Source: Lachnospiraceae bacterium
Lineage (GTDB): Bacteria; Bacillota; Clostridia; Lachnospirales; Lachnospiraceae
Length of the DNA stretch: 64,000 nucleotides
Assembly (NCBI GenBank): GCA_910574965.1
Contig: CAJTDB010000008.1
Location: 113,526 to 177,525 of the forward strand
Direction of reading: 5' to 3'
This document shows, piece by piece, positions 37,815-47,416 of the stretch; the first letter of the stretch is position 1; each line of letters opens with the position of its first letter. Made by a program: the position numbers and the translations under genes. Under the pieces are notes generated by a model. The model did not search any database and was not told where the DNA came from. It saw only the letters and a list, made by a program, of their open reading frames with translations.

Positions 37815-38075
37815 CTCACATGAGGAACAATCCTTTAAAATATAGTAATTGACAAAAGCTGTTATGTATAGTAAGCTTGATACATAAATCAATACAGAAA
37901 GAAAAGGTGATGAAAATCCGGCGTATCAGATATCACATAATCGGTGGTATGGATATGACTGGAAAAGAGTAGATAAAATCAATTCAATAGGTTAAATGAA
38001 CTGTTTCGACAGTTTTGTTTTTGTACCTATTTTTGATTTTATTTTACTCTTAACTATTTTTTCACTTGAAAGATT

Positions 38076-38104
38076 AGCCGTAGAGTAAAATCTACGGCTT
38101 TTTC
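38076..38104 (+). terminator. intrinsic terminator before the methyltransferase gene
   Basis: AGCCGTAGA (38076-38084) pairs perfectly with TCTACGGCT (38091-38099), then TTTTTC. It insulates the methyltransferase gene from upstream debris. Sequence from 37815 to 38075 holds no gene I can support. Confidence 0.85.
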
Positions 38105-38132
38105 TTTTGCAAACAGAAAGGAGAAAATAATC

Positions 38133-38963
38133 ATGTTCGACAGTATTAGTAAATCTTTAGAGAAGCCCCCGATCTATACCAAAGCCAAAGCCGCATTTTG
38201 GAATGATGAACATATATCTAAGCAAATGCTCAAGGCACACCTTGACCCTGAATTTGAAGGCGCAAGTCGAAAGTTAAAATTTATACAGGAATCGGTTATA
38301 TGGATAAAAGAAAGTGTATCCCCTGTTAAATATCCACTGCTTCTTGATATTGGCTGCGGTCCCGGTATCTATGCAGAAAAATTTTCAAAAGAGGGTTATC
38401 AGGTAACGGGGATTGACTATTCAAAAAGATCAATAGATTATGCGCAGCAATCCGCATCAAAACAGAATTTAGATATTACTTATTTGTACGAGAACTACTT
38501 AGATATGGATTTTAAAAAAGTCTTTGACTTCGCAACAATGATTTATTGTGATTATGGCGCATTGTCAACATCTGACAGAAAGACAATCATGCAAAAAGTA
38601 TACAATCATTTAAAATCTGGTGGAAAATTTTTACTCGATGTATTTTCAATGGAAAAATACAAAAACTTTCAGGAAAATCAGATATGGGAGAGCTGTCCTG
38701 TCGGTGGTTTCTGGCGTAACGATGAATATATAGCATTAAACAAAAATTGCAAATACTCAGACACAGTAACCTTAGAACATATTTCCATTATTTCAAAGAA
38801 CGAAATTACTGCTTATTATTTGTGGAATACCTATTTTACAATCAACACATTAACTGCTGAAGCCATGGAAGCAGGATTTAAGGTAAGTGGACTATACAGT
38901 GATGTTGCAGGAAATAATTATCAAAAAAACAGTGCAACCATTGCTATTCTATTAGAAAAATAA
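38133..38963 (+). CDS. class I SAM-dependent methyltransferase
   Basis: A 276-residue methyltransferase. Motif I LLDIGCGPGIYAEKF at about 69-83 binds SAM; GYQVTGIDYSKRSIDYA follows as motif II and FDFATMIYCDYGALS as the motif IV region. The N-terminal 60 residues are helical and may be a substrate cap. Substrate unknown. ATG at 38133 follows AAAGGAG. AT-rich like its neighbours. Confidence 0.9.
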   Translation: MFDSISKSLEKPPIYTKAKAAFWNDEHISKQMLKAHLDPEFEGASRKLKFIQESVIWIKESVSPVKYPLLLDIGCGPGIYAEKFSKEGYQVTGIDYSKRSIDYAQQSASKQNLDITYLYENYLDMDFKKVFDFATMIYCDYGALSTSDRKTIMQKVYNHLKSGGKFLLDVFSMEKYKNFQENQIWESCPVGGFWRNDEYIALNKNCKYSDTVTLEHISIISKNEITAYYLWNTYFTINTLTAEAMEAGFKVSGLYSDVAGNNYQKNSATIAILLEK

Positions 38964-39003
38964 ATCTATAAAAACATAAGGTCAGAAAGGGGGAATCATT
39001 AAA

Positions 39004-40464
39004 TTGTTGTTCGGTTTTATAACTTTCATTGGTTCCGGCATTGTGATCTATTCGATTTTTTATATTTCAGTAGCAAGCAGTATCCGTAACTATGGACAGC
39101 TTCGCACAATTGGAACAGCAAAACGACAGATCAAAAAGATGGTTTACCGCGAGGGAAAATTACTTGCTGCCATTGCTATCCCGATTGGTCTGGTTATTGG
39201 AAATGTGATTGGGTATTTTCTGGTTCCTGCCGGTTGGTACTGGCTGACTGCTTTATGTGTGACGGCCGGGGTTGGCCTTTTTGCATTTATTATTGTGATG
39301 ATTGCTATTCATACTCCTGTAAAAAGAGCTGCGGCAGTATCTCCGCTGGAAGCATTGCGATATCCCGATTATCACGGGAAAATGAAAGAAAGTTCCGTGT
39401 TGCACCGTAAAATAACGCCTGCTTCACTTGCTAAAATGAATCTGTCCAGACAAAAGGCAAAGTCCACTTTAACAATACTTTCTCTTTCACTCGGCGGAGT
39501 ATTGATTGTATTGATTTCGACAATGTTAGTTTCCTATGATGGCGTTACAGGAATCAAACGCTGGTATTACACGAACGCAGAATATCGTGTAAATGGCAAT
39601 TCTGGAAAATGGATTCATGGATTTTGCCGAGATGAGCAGCAGAATTTGGAGAAAGAGCGAATTGCGGGAACGATTGATTATGATGAACTGGTGGCAGGCA
39701 ATGGAATTGTCTTGCTTCATGAGCGTGCCGATCTCTATGATATTGAGGCTTCGTTGGGTGATACCGTCGAAGTGGACTATAAAACCGAATCCGGGCAAAT
39801 TCGCACAAAGACCTATACAGTCATGGGTATTGTAAACGAATATTCTTATTCCGGCTTCTCAAAATGCTTTGCGCTTCCAGAGCAGCTTATAAATGAAGCG
39901 TCCGGAATAGATTGCACAGGTACGATTTCCGTGATTACCGATATGGAAAAAATTGATACGGTTGAAGCTGCATTAAATCAACGGATAGACGGAAACAGCG
40001 ATTTGGTTATGGAAACCATAAAAGAAAGTATCACTTATTATAGCGGGCTTCAACAACTTTCTTTCGGGGTATTGTTGATCGTGGCTGTTATTGTTGTGTG
40101 CTTTTCTTTCATCAACCTTGTCAATACGACAATCACAAACTTTCTGTCCCGCAGGCAGGAAATTGGAATGTTACAGGCGATTGGTTTGAGTAAAAAGCAA
40201 CTGATCAAAATGCTGTGTTATGAGGGATTGATTTATTCAGTTTTTGCTACGCTTGTAACATTGGTTTTTGGAACTGAATTGGGTTTCCTATCCGTACAGG
40301 TAGTTGTGAAAACGATGAATCCATATTTTTATTATTCATTTCCGTGGCTGATCGTATTGATATATTTAGCAATCCTGCTGATTGTGCAGTTTACCTTGAG
40401 TTCTTACACAACTGGAAATCTGAAAAAGCAATCTCTTGTTGAGCAAATCAGGGCAATGGAATAA
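39004..40464 (+). pseudogene. 5'-truncated FtsX-type ABC permease
   Basis: About 486 codons of an FtsX/MacB-like permease. The frame opens inside a membrane segment (FGFITFIGSGIVIYSIFYISV), then SSIRNYGQLRTIGTAKRQI, a middle extracytoplasmic domain, and a complete second FtsX domain (LLIVAVIVVCFSFINLVNT, SRRQEIGMLQAIGLSKKQLIKM). The usual length is about 800 residues with an ATPase upstream; both the N-terminal half and the ATPase are missing, and only a TTG is available as start. Probably non-functional. Confidence 0.8.
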
Positions 40465-40490
40465 GCGCATAAAATTTGGAGGAATTATCT

Positions 40491-41117
40491 ATGGCTGACG
40501 ATAAAAGAAAATTAACAGAAAAAGAATTGAAACGTAAAAATGACTTTGAAAAAATAAGCTCTGAAATGTATCAAAAAGGATATAACATTAAGAATATGAC
40601 TATCAATATTCGACAAGCAAATTTTTTAGGACCTTTGAGTATGTTGCCATTTATAGCTTTAACATTTTTGTTTTACTATAATGTGAATGGTTTTGATTTA
40701 GGGGAGATTTCTTTGGGATTTGTCGTAGCGGCGTTTCTTTTTATTCCTCTGACTTTTTTACATGAATTAATACATGGCGTCACTTGGGGTTTTTTTGCAA
40801 AGAATCATTTTCATTCGATTGATTTTGGATTTATTTGGAGTAGTTTTTCTCCATACTGTACTTGCTCCGAACCGTTGGCAAAGTGGCAATATTTGCTGGG
40901 AACTGCTATGCCTACATTAATTTTAGGCGGTGGAGCAGCAGTGGTTTCTGTAATGACAAATAAATTACTGCTATTTATTCTGGCAGAATACATGATTCTA
41001 TCGGGTGGTGGAGATTTTCTAATTATACTGAAAAGTATGCTATACCGCACTGATAAGCAAGAAAGTGTGTATTGCGACCATCCTTATGAATGTGGTTTTG
41101 TAGTTTTTGAGAAATAG
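40491..41117 (+). CDS. DUF3267 putative zinc metalloprotease membrane protein
   Basis: A 208-residue membrane protein with a zinc-type HELIHG motif within LTFLHELIHGVTWGFFAK, typical of DUF3267 (site-2-protease-like) proteins, and four predicted spans. After the motif comes SFSPYCTCSEPLAKWQYLLG. The ATG at 40491 is preceded by GGAGG at 8 bp; the alternative upstream start has none. Follows the truncated permease by 26 bp. Confidence 0.88.
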   Translation: MADDKRKLTEKELKRKNDFEKISSEMYQKGYNIKNMTINIRQANFLGPLSMLPFIALTFLFYYNVNGFDLGEISLGFVVAAFLFIPLTFLHELIHGVTWGFFAKNHFHSIDFGFIWSSFSPYCTCSEPLAKWQYLLGTAMPTLILGGGAAVVSVMTNKLLLFILAEYMILSGGGDFLIILKSMLYRTDKQESVYCDHPYECGFVVFEK

Positions 41118-41423
41118 GAACGAATACTATTTAATCATGGTGCTACTGTTATAGCTTCCCATAAAAGGGAAAACAAGTGCCACTGCGAATGAATATGCAA
41201 AGTGGAAGAAAACACAAAAGTAAATTGGACATTTGGGAAAATCAGTGGAGCGGTTCATTAGCTGCGCCACTGATTTTTTGCTATCCCATGACAAAATATT
41301 TTGAAATGTCCGAGCTTTGTAACAATTCAGCCTGTTTTTCTGTCGAAATCAAGGGCACCACGGACATTTGTGTAACATTTGTAGTTTATGCTTGTAGTAA
41401 ATCAATATTGGGGGTGAGGACAT

Positions 41424-41573
41424 ATGAAAAAGATACTGCTGATCGACGACAGCGACACCTATATATGGTGTCTGTAAAAATATTTACAACGGCGAGGCTA
41501 CCCGGTAGAAACGGCTTCCACACTGAGAGAAGATCGGACAGCCATCCAAGAGGAAATGCCTCTGGTAATGTAA
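41424..41573 (+). pseudogene. decayed response regulator receiver
   Basis: ATG at 41424 begins MKKILLIDDSD, then stops; the next frame continues KYLQRRGYPVETASTLREDR then TAIQEEMPLVM before another stop. Together they give the first 55 residues of an NtrC/OmpR-like receiver with a deletion. Stretch 41118-41423 before it holds no gene. Confidence 0.7.
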
Positions 41574-41824
41574 TAGCTATGATATATATATCAATTAAAA
41601 AAGCATAGGCCCTCCTCCGGGATATTATAGTTATCTATCAGTATTATCAATCTATATAAATCAGCATAGTCATGGTCTTTTTTGTTGCGCCAGTTTCTCA
41701 TTGCGAGAAGCTGGCGTTTCTTATTGTCGATTTTTAGGGAAACCTCCCGATGTGTACCGCTGCCGGTCCCCGCCTCCATTCGATTCATCCGTCAACCACT
41801 CCTGAATCGAAATGGAGGAAAACT

Positions 41825-42295
41825 ATGGGATTTCACTATGGATACGAAAAAAGGAAGTTTGATGCAGAATAGACCTGGCTGGAACAGGAATACCGCGCAG
41901 CCGGTATGAACGATAGGCAGATCGCGGCCATGAAGAAATATGACTGGGCCTGGTTTTGCAGCCAGCGGACCTATCAGAACCGCGTACAGGCCCTGCCCAG
42001 CGAACAGTGTGAGGACGAGAGTGAGCAGTCCTGCCTGTTCCGAAAATTTGAATCCCTGTCCTGCACCTGGGACACCGGCGATGTGGATTCCCGGCGGTTT
42101 GGCTGGCTGTCCTCCCTGGAGGATGAACTGCTGTACCGGCGGCTCTGCAAATTGCCGGAGGACGATCTAGAACTTCTGACCCTGCTCATTGTGGACGGAT
42201 ACCGGCAGGCTGATGTCGCAAGGCTGTGGAACTGTTCCCGAAGCGCAATCACACAGCGAATAAATAAAATTAAGATTTTTTTGAAAAAGGCTTAA
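41825..42295 (+). pseudogene. element-type sigma-70-like factor with early nonsense codon
   Basis: Frame starting MGFHYGYEKRKFDAE at 41825 meets a TAG at codon 16, then continues in frame LEQEYRAAGMNDRQIAAM, KKYDWAWFCSQRTYQNRVQ and a region 4 helix-turn-helix (YRQADVARLWNCSRSAITQRINKIKIFLKKA). I recall the same opening with Trp at the stop position in integrative-element sigma factors, so TAG is probably a TGG mutation. A shorter protein from the ATG at 41906 is possible. Confidence 0.75.
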
Positions 42296-42983
42296 CAAAT
42301 CGCCCTTCCCAATGCCTACACATTGAAGGGACAAGTCCTCTTGCCCCTCGTTGCAGCTTGACAACTGAATATACGGCATAACAGGTACATAACCCGTATC
42401 GAAGCGGAAAAGGCGCGCCGCCAGGACGATTGCTTGCAGGAGGTGATGACAGACAGGCAATCCGAGCGATCTACGTCCAGCCTTAAACCCGGAGATGGCG
42501 TTCCGGGCGCGATGATGATGCGGGGGCTTAAAGATACTTCCTCACGGCCCGCCAAAGACTTGGGGGGAGCCCTGCGGCGCACGAGAAAAACGGCGCTGCA
42601 AGGTTATCCTCCGCTGTGCGAGGAAATCCTGAAACTCCTGAAATATTTCTTCATCTGCCATTTTCTGAAAATCCTCTTTTTTACAAGATTTTATATCCTG
42701 CAAGTAGCTTTTGGGAGAAAAGCCCACATTGGAATCGCACCATCATCTTTGTGACCATTTTATGAAAGTATCATTATCAGGAAACAGTATCATGGCGCAA
42801 GGTTCCCACACCTTGTTTACGATAAAACATTTCTCGTTCCCACCCGTTTCATCACGGGCGGTCATGGCGTGTTTTTGTATAGCTCGGCTGTTTCATACGT
42901 CTTACAGGATTGTCTATATTCAGTTGTCAGTAAGTGATGCCATTCCAGTCCGCATCGACATTAAAACCTATCTGTCTTTCCAG
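42296..42983. other. element debris without a secure gene
   Basis: A plus-strand reading near 42385-42480 (YITRIEAEKARRQDD then LQEVMTDRQSER) and a minus-strand frame at 42542-42727 (MGFSPKSYLQDIKSCKKEDF) both look coding-like but are short and without a clear ribosome binding site. Neither is identified. Confidence 0.4.
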
Positions 42984-43313
42984 TTAAATTTGCAGCTTGT
43001 CCGCCCCGTATTTATGAATAATCCGAAACAGGATTTCTTTCTCTTTTCCCTCCGCTTTTCTGTATAATCTACACAACGTTTCAAGCTCTGTTTTTGTGAG
43101 GGTATTGGTATAGGGCTTGTAATTTTCTGTGATGAAAATCCCGCCGCCCTCTCCCGGTTTCGTGTAAATCGGATAGTCAAAAGACAATGCGGTAATGTTA
43201 TGGAGTATCGTTCGCCTGTCAACACCAAATTCCCACGCAAGCTCCCTTGATGTTATATGCCCTTTGGCAGATAAAATGCTGATGATTTCCAGCCTCCGGT
43301 GTGCCGTATCCAT
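42984..43313 (-). CDS. small HTH regulator next to oriT (paralogue A)
   Basis: A 109-residue protein: helix-turn-helix LEIISILSAKGHITSRELAWEFGVDRRTILHNI of the DeoR/WYL N-terminal type, a GGGIFITENY wing, and a short C-terminal helix ILFRIIHKYGADKLQI. The ATG at 43313 follows AAAGGGGG. Paralogous to the next gene (same wing and IIH-G end). Proteins like this often flank mobilization genes. Confidence 0.8.
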   Translation of the reverse strand: MDTAHRRLEIISILSAKGHITSRELAWEFGVDRRTILHNITALSFDYPIYTKPGEGGGIFITENYKPYTNTLTKTELETLCRLYRKAEGKEKEILFRIIHKYGADKLQI

Positions 43314-43427
43314 GCCCATTCCCCCTTTCATTTCCGGCTCAAAAACCTTTAAAGATTGCCAACCCTAAAAGCATATAAAACATTTCCAAAAACCTTTTCT
43401 ATGCTTTATAAGAATGGCAATCACTTT

Positions 43428-43766
43428 CTATGTAAGTCTTCCGCAGTACGGCCCGAATTCATGTATGATTGACAGAATAGTATCCCTGTCCTCTGCCGCA
43501 CATGAAACAGCGACTTTCTCCAAGCATTCCAGTTGTTCCTGCGAGAGCGTATTCTGGTTTTTCCCAACGCCATTCATCAGGAAGTAGCCGCCGTTATATC
43601 CCTGTTTTGAAATGACCGGAAGTTCCTCGCCTATGACTTTAAAATCCCTGCTTATGGATTTCCTTCCTACACAATACCGCCGCATAAGTTCCGCCACGAT
43701 CAGCCTCTTTCCTGACAGCATCATACGCTCAATCTCCTTTCGCCGCCGGAATGCATGGTCTAACAT
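43428..43766 (-). CDS. small HTH regulator next to oriT (paralogue B)
   Basis: A 112-residue protein with helix-turn-helix IERMMLSGKRLIVAELMRRYCVGRKSISRDFKVI, wing GYNGGYFLMNGV and a C-terminal ILSIIHEFGPYCGRL, paralogous to the protein at 42984. Both are transcribed away from the oriT-like region and mobC. Confidence 0.8.
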   Translation of the reverse strand: MLDHAFRRRKEIERMMLSGKRLIVAELMRRYCVGRKSISRDFKVIGEELPVISKQGYNGGYFLMNGVGKNQNTLSQEQLECLEKVAVSCAAEDRDTILSIIHEFGPYCGRLT

Positions 43767-43839
43767 CTTCTCACTTCCTCTCTCCGCTGTTTCTGATGTT
43801 AATTGTAGATAAAGTAATACTCTCTCTATTGGGCATTGC

Positions 43840-44063
43840 GGAAAAGGCTGGAACCTTTTCCGTGAAGAATAGCAAGCACTGCCTGTGTTCCCTCACAGGC
43901 TCCAATTTTCCCAAGTTCCCTCGAAGCGGAAACTTGAAAAAATTGGCTTGTAGGAGCATATTCCCCTAACCCCCTTTGCGCTCAAAAAATCATAAAATGT
44001 CCTGCCGAAATTTTTGATTTTTTTACACAAATATCCCCTGCCACGGGATAAAAGATTGTGTAA
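43840..44063. other. oriT: candidate origin of transfer with four inverted repeats
   Basis: Four repeats lie between divergent HTH genes and mobC: GGAAAAGG/CCTTTTCC (43840-43861); GCCTGTG/CACAGGC (43881-43900); CCAATTTT-AAGTT with AACTT-AAAATTGG (43902-43946); and TTACACAA-ATCCC with GGGAT-TTGTGTAA (44023-44063). Multiple dyads directly upstream of mobC are the usual form of an oriT. The nick site itself cannot be fixed by eye. Confidence 0.65.
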
Positions 44064-44102
44064 AATTCTTTCAAAAAACCAAATGCAGAAAGGGGTAGAA
44101 CA

Positions 44103-44444
44103 ATGGCAAACCGTGAACGCAAAAACGAACTGAAAATATATCTAAGTGATGATGAACAATACATACTGGAGCAGAAAGTCAAAGCGTCCGGCATGAGGAA
44201 TAAATCATCTTTCCTGCGGCATCAGATTTTGTATGGCTACGTCTATGACATTGATTATTCAGAGCTTCGGGAATACAATGCTGCGCTTGCTAAAATCGGC
44301 AACAATCCGAACCAGATAGCAAAGCGTATGAATGCCACAGGAAACGTCTATGCCGCCGATGTAAAGCAGGTAAAGGAACTAGTGAAACAGGTATGGGATA
44401 CTCAAAAATACATACTCTCAAAACAGCCTTATATGAAACAGTGA
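44103..44444 (+). CDS. mobC: relaxosome accessory protein MobC
   Basis: A 113-residue ribbon-helix-helix-type protein: NELKIYLSDDEQYILEQKVKASGM, SSFLRHQILYGYVYDIDYSELREYN, NQIAKRMNATGNVY. It helps the relaxase nick oriT. ATG at 44103 follows AAAGGGG. Intact here, while its relaxase partner, overlapping at 44393, is lost after 18 codons. Confidence 0.9.
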   Translation: MANRERKNELKIYLSDDEQYILEQKVKASGMRNKSSFLRHQILYGYVYDIDYSELREYNAALAKIGNNPNQIAKRMNATGNVYAADVKQVKELVKQVWDTQKYILSKQPYMKQ

Positions 44445-44449
44445 ACTGA
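44393..44449 (+). pseudogene. relaxase start stub
   Basis: In the frame overlapping the end of mobC, MGYSKIHTLKTALYETVN runs into TGA. SKIHTLKTALYE is the usual opening of MOBP relaxases of integrative elements, so this is the beginning of a truncated gene. Confidence 0.65.
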
Positions 44450-44864
44450 AACAAAATCGCCACAGAAGAATAGGGCAATGCCAGTCAAATCTCTCTCAAA
44501 TATCCGCGAAAGCAAAACCGCTATTTAATCTATAATCAGACAAATTCCGCACCATTAAAAAAGATGTGCCGCAGTGAAGTTTTATCCTGAACTACGGTAC
44601 ACCTTGAAGCGTGCAATGCATTATTAAATTTAATATTTTTATTGGTCGGATGCTTTTGTGTTTTTCATTTCATTTTCACCATTTGCTATTATCCAATCCA
44701 AATGTATTTTAATTCACGTTTCCAAAATCAAAGAACCGACAAACCGACTTGGTCATCGGTTCTGTATCTTATCCTCTGGCTCTTTGGTATACAAATATTT
44801 ATACAACACTCCTTATTTATGTTTCCATATCATAAGTTATAGAGCTGCACATTTAAGCTAATAT
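44450..44864. other. AT-rich gap
   Basis: Contains an imperfect inverted repeat around AGAACCGAC/TCGGTTCT (44732-44762) but no ribosome binding site, gene or T-run I can support. Confidence 0.4.
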
Positions 44865-46051
44865 CTAATTACACTTTTTATAACGTAGCCGACACAAATA
44901 TATTCCTGCCAATAACAATATGGGAAATATTACCCCTACCAGAATGCCTGTTCTAAGATTATTGCCTAAAACGCTTGAAACCATGCCAACTACTGTAGGT
45001 CCTCCTAAGCATCCAACATCTCCTGCCAATGCGAGTAATGCAAACATCGCTGTCCCTCCTTTGGCAATGGAAGCTGACGCTTTACTAAAAACTCCCGGCC
45101 ACATAATACCAACTGATAATCCACACAACGCACAGCCAATAAAACCAACTATCGGACTTGGTACAAGAGAAATACAGAGGTATGCAATAATGCACAAAAC
45201 GCAACTACCTGTCATAAAGTGTTCCAAATCAATTTGTTCTCCATATTTCCCATAAAAAGCTCTTGCACTTCCCATCAAAAGCGCAAACAACATCGGTCCC
45301 GCCAAATCTCCGATTGCCTTACTCACCCCCAACCCTGTTTCCGCATATGTAGATGCCCATTGACTTACTGCCTGTTCGCTTGCTCCGGCACATATCATCA
45401 TTACCATCAGCACCCAAAATATCTTCCTGTGAAAAAGTTGTCCAATCGTTAATCCTTTTTCTCCCTTATTCACCAATGAAGCAATAGGTACTTTTGTAAA
45501 AAAATCATATTGATGAAGGGAACAACTGCCCATATACATGACATAATCCTCCAGCTTTGGATATCAAAAATTTGAAAAAAAACTGTAGATAAAAGCACTA
45601 CCGCTACATGCCCCCAACAGTAAAAGGAATGCAGAAGGCTCATGGCTTTCTCTTTATTTTGGGTAGGGCAGGCTTCCACTACAGGACTTACCAATACCTC
45701 CAATAATCCGCCACCCACTGCATATATGGCAACCGCAATCAACAGACCTATAAAAGAGCTTCTGCATATATCAGGAAGAATAGTCAGAAAAACAAGTCCA
45801 TTCACTGCGCAGGCATGTGCAATAACCATTGATGCCCGATAACCTATCCTGTCAACAAAAGTAACCGACAAAATATCAATCAACAATTGCAACCCAAAAT
45901 TAAATGTAATGAGTAACGTAATCTGTGTCATCGGAATACCATAACTACTATGAAAAGTCAGAAAAAGAAGCGGTACAAAATTATTTACAATTGCCTGTAC
46001 AATATAACCAATAAAACAGGCATAAAGTGTTTTATTATAGCTTTTATCCAT
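44865..46051 (-). pseudogene. MFS transporter split by a frameshift
   Basis: Two frames form one 12-helix major facilitator. The first (46051 to 45470) covers residues 1-185 (TLYACFIGYIVQAIVNNFVPL, FVDRIGYRASM) and ends WAVVPFINMIF. After a run of seven T (45498-45504 on the complement) it goes out of frame. With eight T it would read F-TKVPIASLVNKGEKGLTIGQL and continue to GIYLCRLRYKKC at 44865. The break is either a mutation, a slippage switch or a sequencing error. Fourth gene after LacI, AAC(3) and MATE. Confidence 0.8.
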
Positions 46052-46078
46052 ATCAGAAATCTCCTTTTTCTTTCATTC

Positions 46079-47416
46079 TCACAGCTTCTGCATCCAGTTC
46101 TTTTTTCTGAATATTGCCAATGAAATAACCACACGCACACACTCTTCCATAGACAATACAAAATAAATTGCTGCAATAGGCAAATGAAGCACAAAAGCAG
46201 AAAACAACCCAAGAGGTACGCCAAATATCCATGTGCCAATCAGATCAACTGCCATTACATAGGTTGTCCTGCCTCCACTCCTTAAAATTCCACCTAAAAT
46301 CATATTCTGCACTTTTACTGGGGCAACAAAAGCGTATGCTATAAGCAGATACCCTGTTATCTGCCTTACATCATCTTCTACCTTAAAAATCAATACATAA
46401 TATTTATGAAACACTATTACAAACACTGACATTAAAATGGAACAGGCAAGCCCCGTATACATCAGTCTTTTGGAATCCTGATAAGCACTCCCTGTATCAT
46501 CAGCCCCCAGCCTTTTGCCAATCATCACTCCGGCTGCCTGCGATACGCCGCTTAATGCTCCCATTACCAATGCCTGCAAAGGATTGGTCAGCGTCATAGC
46601 AGCGAACGCATTAGTTCCTACATGACCATAAATAGACGCATAGACGTTTTCTCCAAGACTCCAAAAAAATTCGCATATAAGCAGCGGCATTAAAATAACC
46701 ATGTACTGTTTTATATGCACCTTATCTGTCCTGATTACAAATGGAATTTTCCATGAATGTTTCTGGTACAAATGGAAAAATAATATAACTGTAATGATAC
46801 AGCCCGATAACTGAGCAATTACTGATGCCCATGCAGCTCCTTTGACACCCATTGCCGGAAATCCTGCATTGCCAAATATAAGCACATAATTTAAAACAGT
46901 ATTGGCTACACTGGCAAAAATGCCCGCATATAACGGTATTTTTGCTGCCTGCACGCATCTAAGATATGCAGATAAAATTGACGTGACTGCTACAGGTAAA
47001 AAACTGAGCGCATATATCCTCAGATACTCCACTCCTTCCTGTACCGTAGCAACATCATTTGTGTATAATCCCAAAATCTGAACCGGCATAATCACACTTG
47101 ATGAAGTAAAAATCGCCACTAATATCAAAGATACTGTTAAATTTGTGTAAAAGCTTCGTCCTACCTCTTTTATGTCTTTCTTCCCTATATATTGTGCTAT
47201 CATAATGCCTGCCACAGATGCTACGGCAGCAATTACAACTGAATAAATGGACGCAAACTTTCCTCCTAACCCAATGCCTGCAATGCTGATGCTTCCAAGC
47301 TGCCCTGTCATAATCTGGTCTACCACAGAAAAAGAAGACTGCATCAGACACTGTAATGTTACGGGAATGGCAATCTGGAGCAATTCTTTTTGAAATTCTT
47401 TTCTGCCTCCCGTCAT
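46079..47416 (-). CDS. MATE family exporter
   Basis: A 445-residue protein with 12 predicted spans. It opens FQKELLQIAIPVTLQCLMQSSF and has the MATE features VDQIMTGQLG near 34-43 and GKRLGADD near 300. ATG at 47416 overlaps the stop of the acetyltransferase gene by 4 bp (ATGA), so the two are translated together. Probably exports a drug or the acetylated product (inference). Confidence 0.92.
   Translation of the reverse strand: MTGGRKEFQKELLQIAIPVTLQCLMQSSFSVVDQIMTGQLGSISIAGIGLGGKFASIYSVVIAAVASVAGIMIAQYIGKKDIKEVGRSFYTNLTVSLILVAIFTSSSVIMPVQILGLYTNDVATVQEGVEYLRIYALSFLPVAVTSILSAYLRCVQAAKIPLYAGIFASVANTVLNYVLIFGNAGFPAMGVKGAAWASVIAQLSGCIITVILFFHLYQKHSWKIPFVIRTDKVHIKQYMVILMPLLICEFFWSLGENVYASIYGHVGTNAFAAMTLTNPLQALVMGALSGVSQAAGVMIGKRLGADDTGSAYQDSKRLMYTGLACSILMSVFVIVFHKYYVLIFKVEDDVRQITGYLLIAYAFVAPVKVQNMILGGILRSGGRTTYVMAVDLIGTWIFGVPLGLFSAFVLHLPIAAIYFVLSMEECVRVVISLAIFRKKNWMQKL

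Noticed and set aside
42434..42754. 106-codon plus-strand frame after the sigma factor
   Set aside because: Only its first 30 codons look coding and it overlaps another coding-like frame; reported as debris instead.
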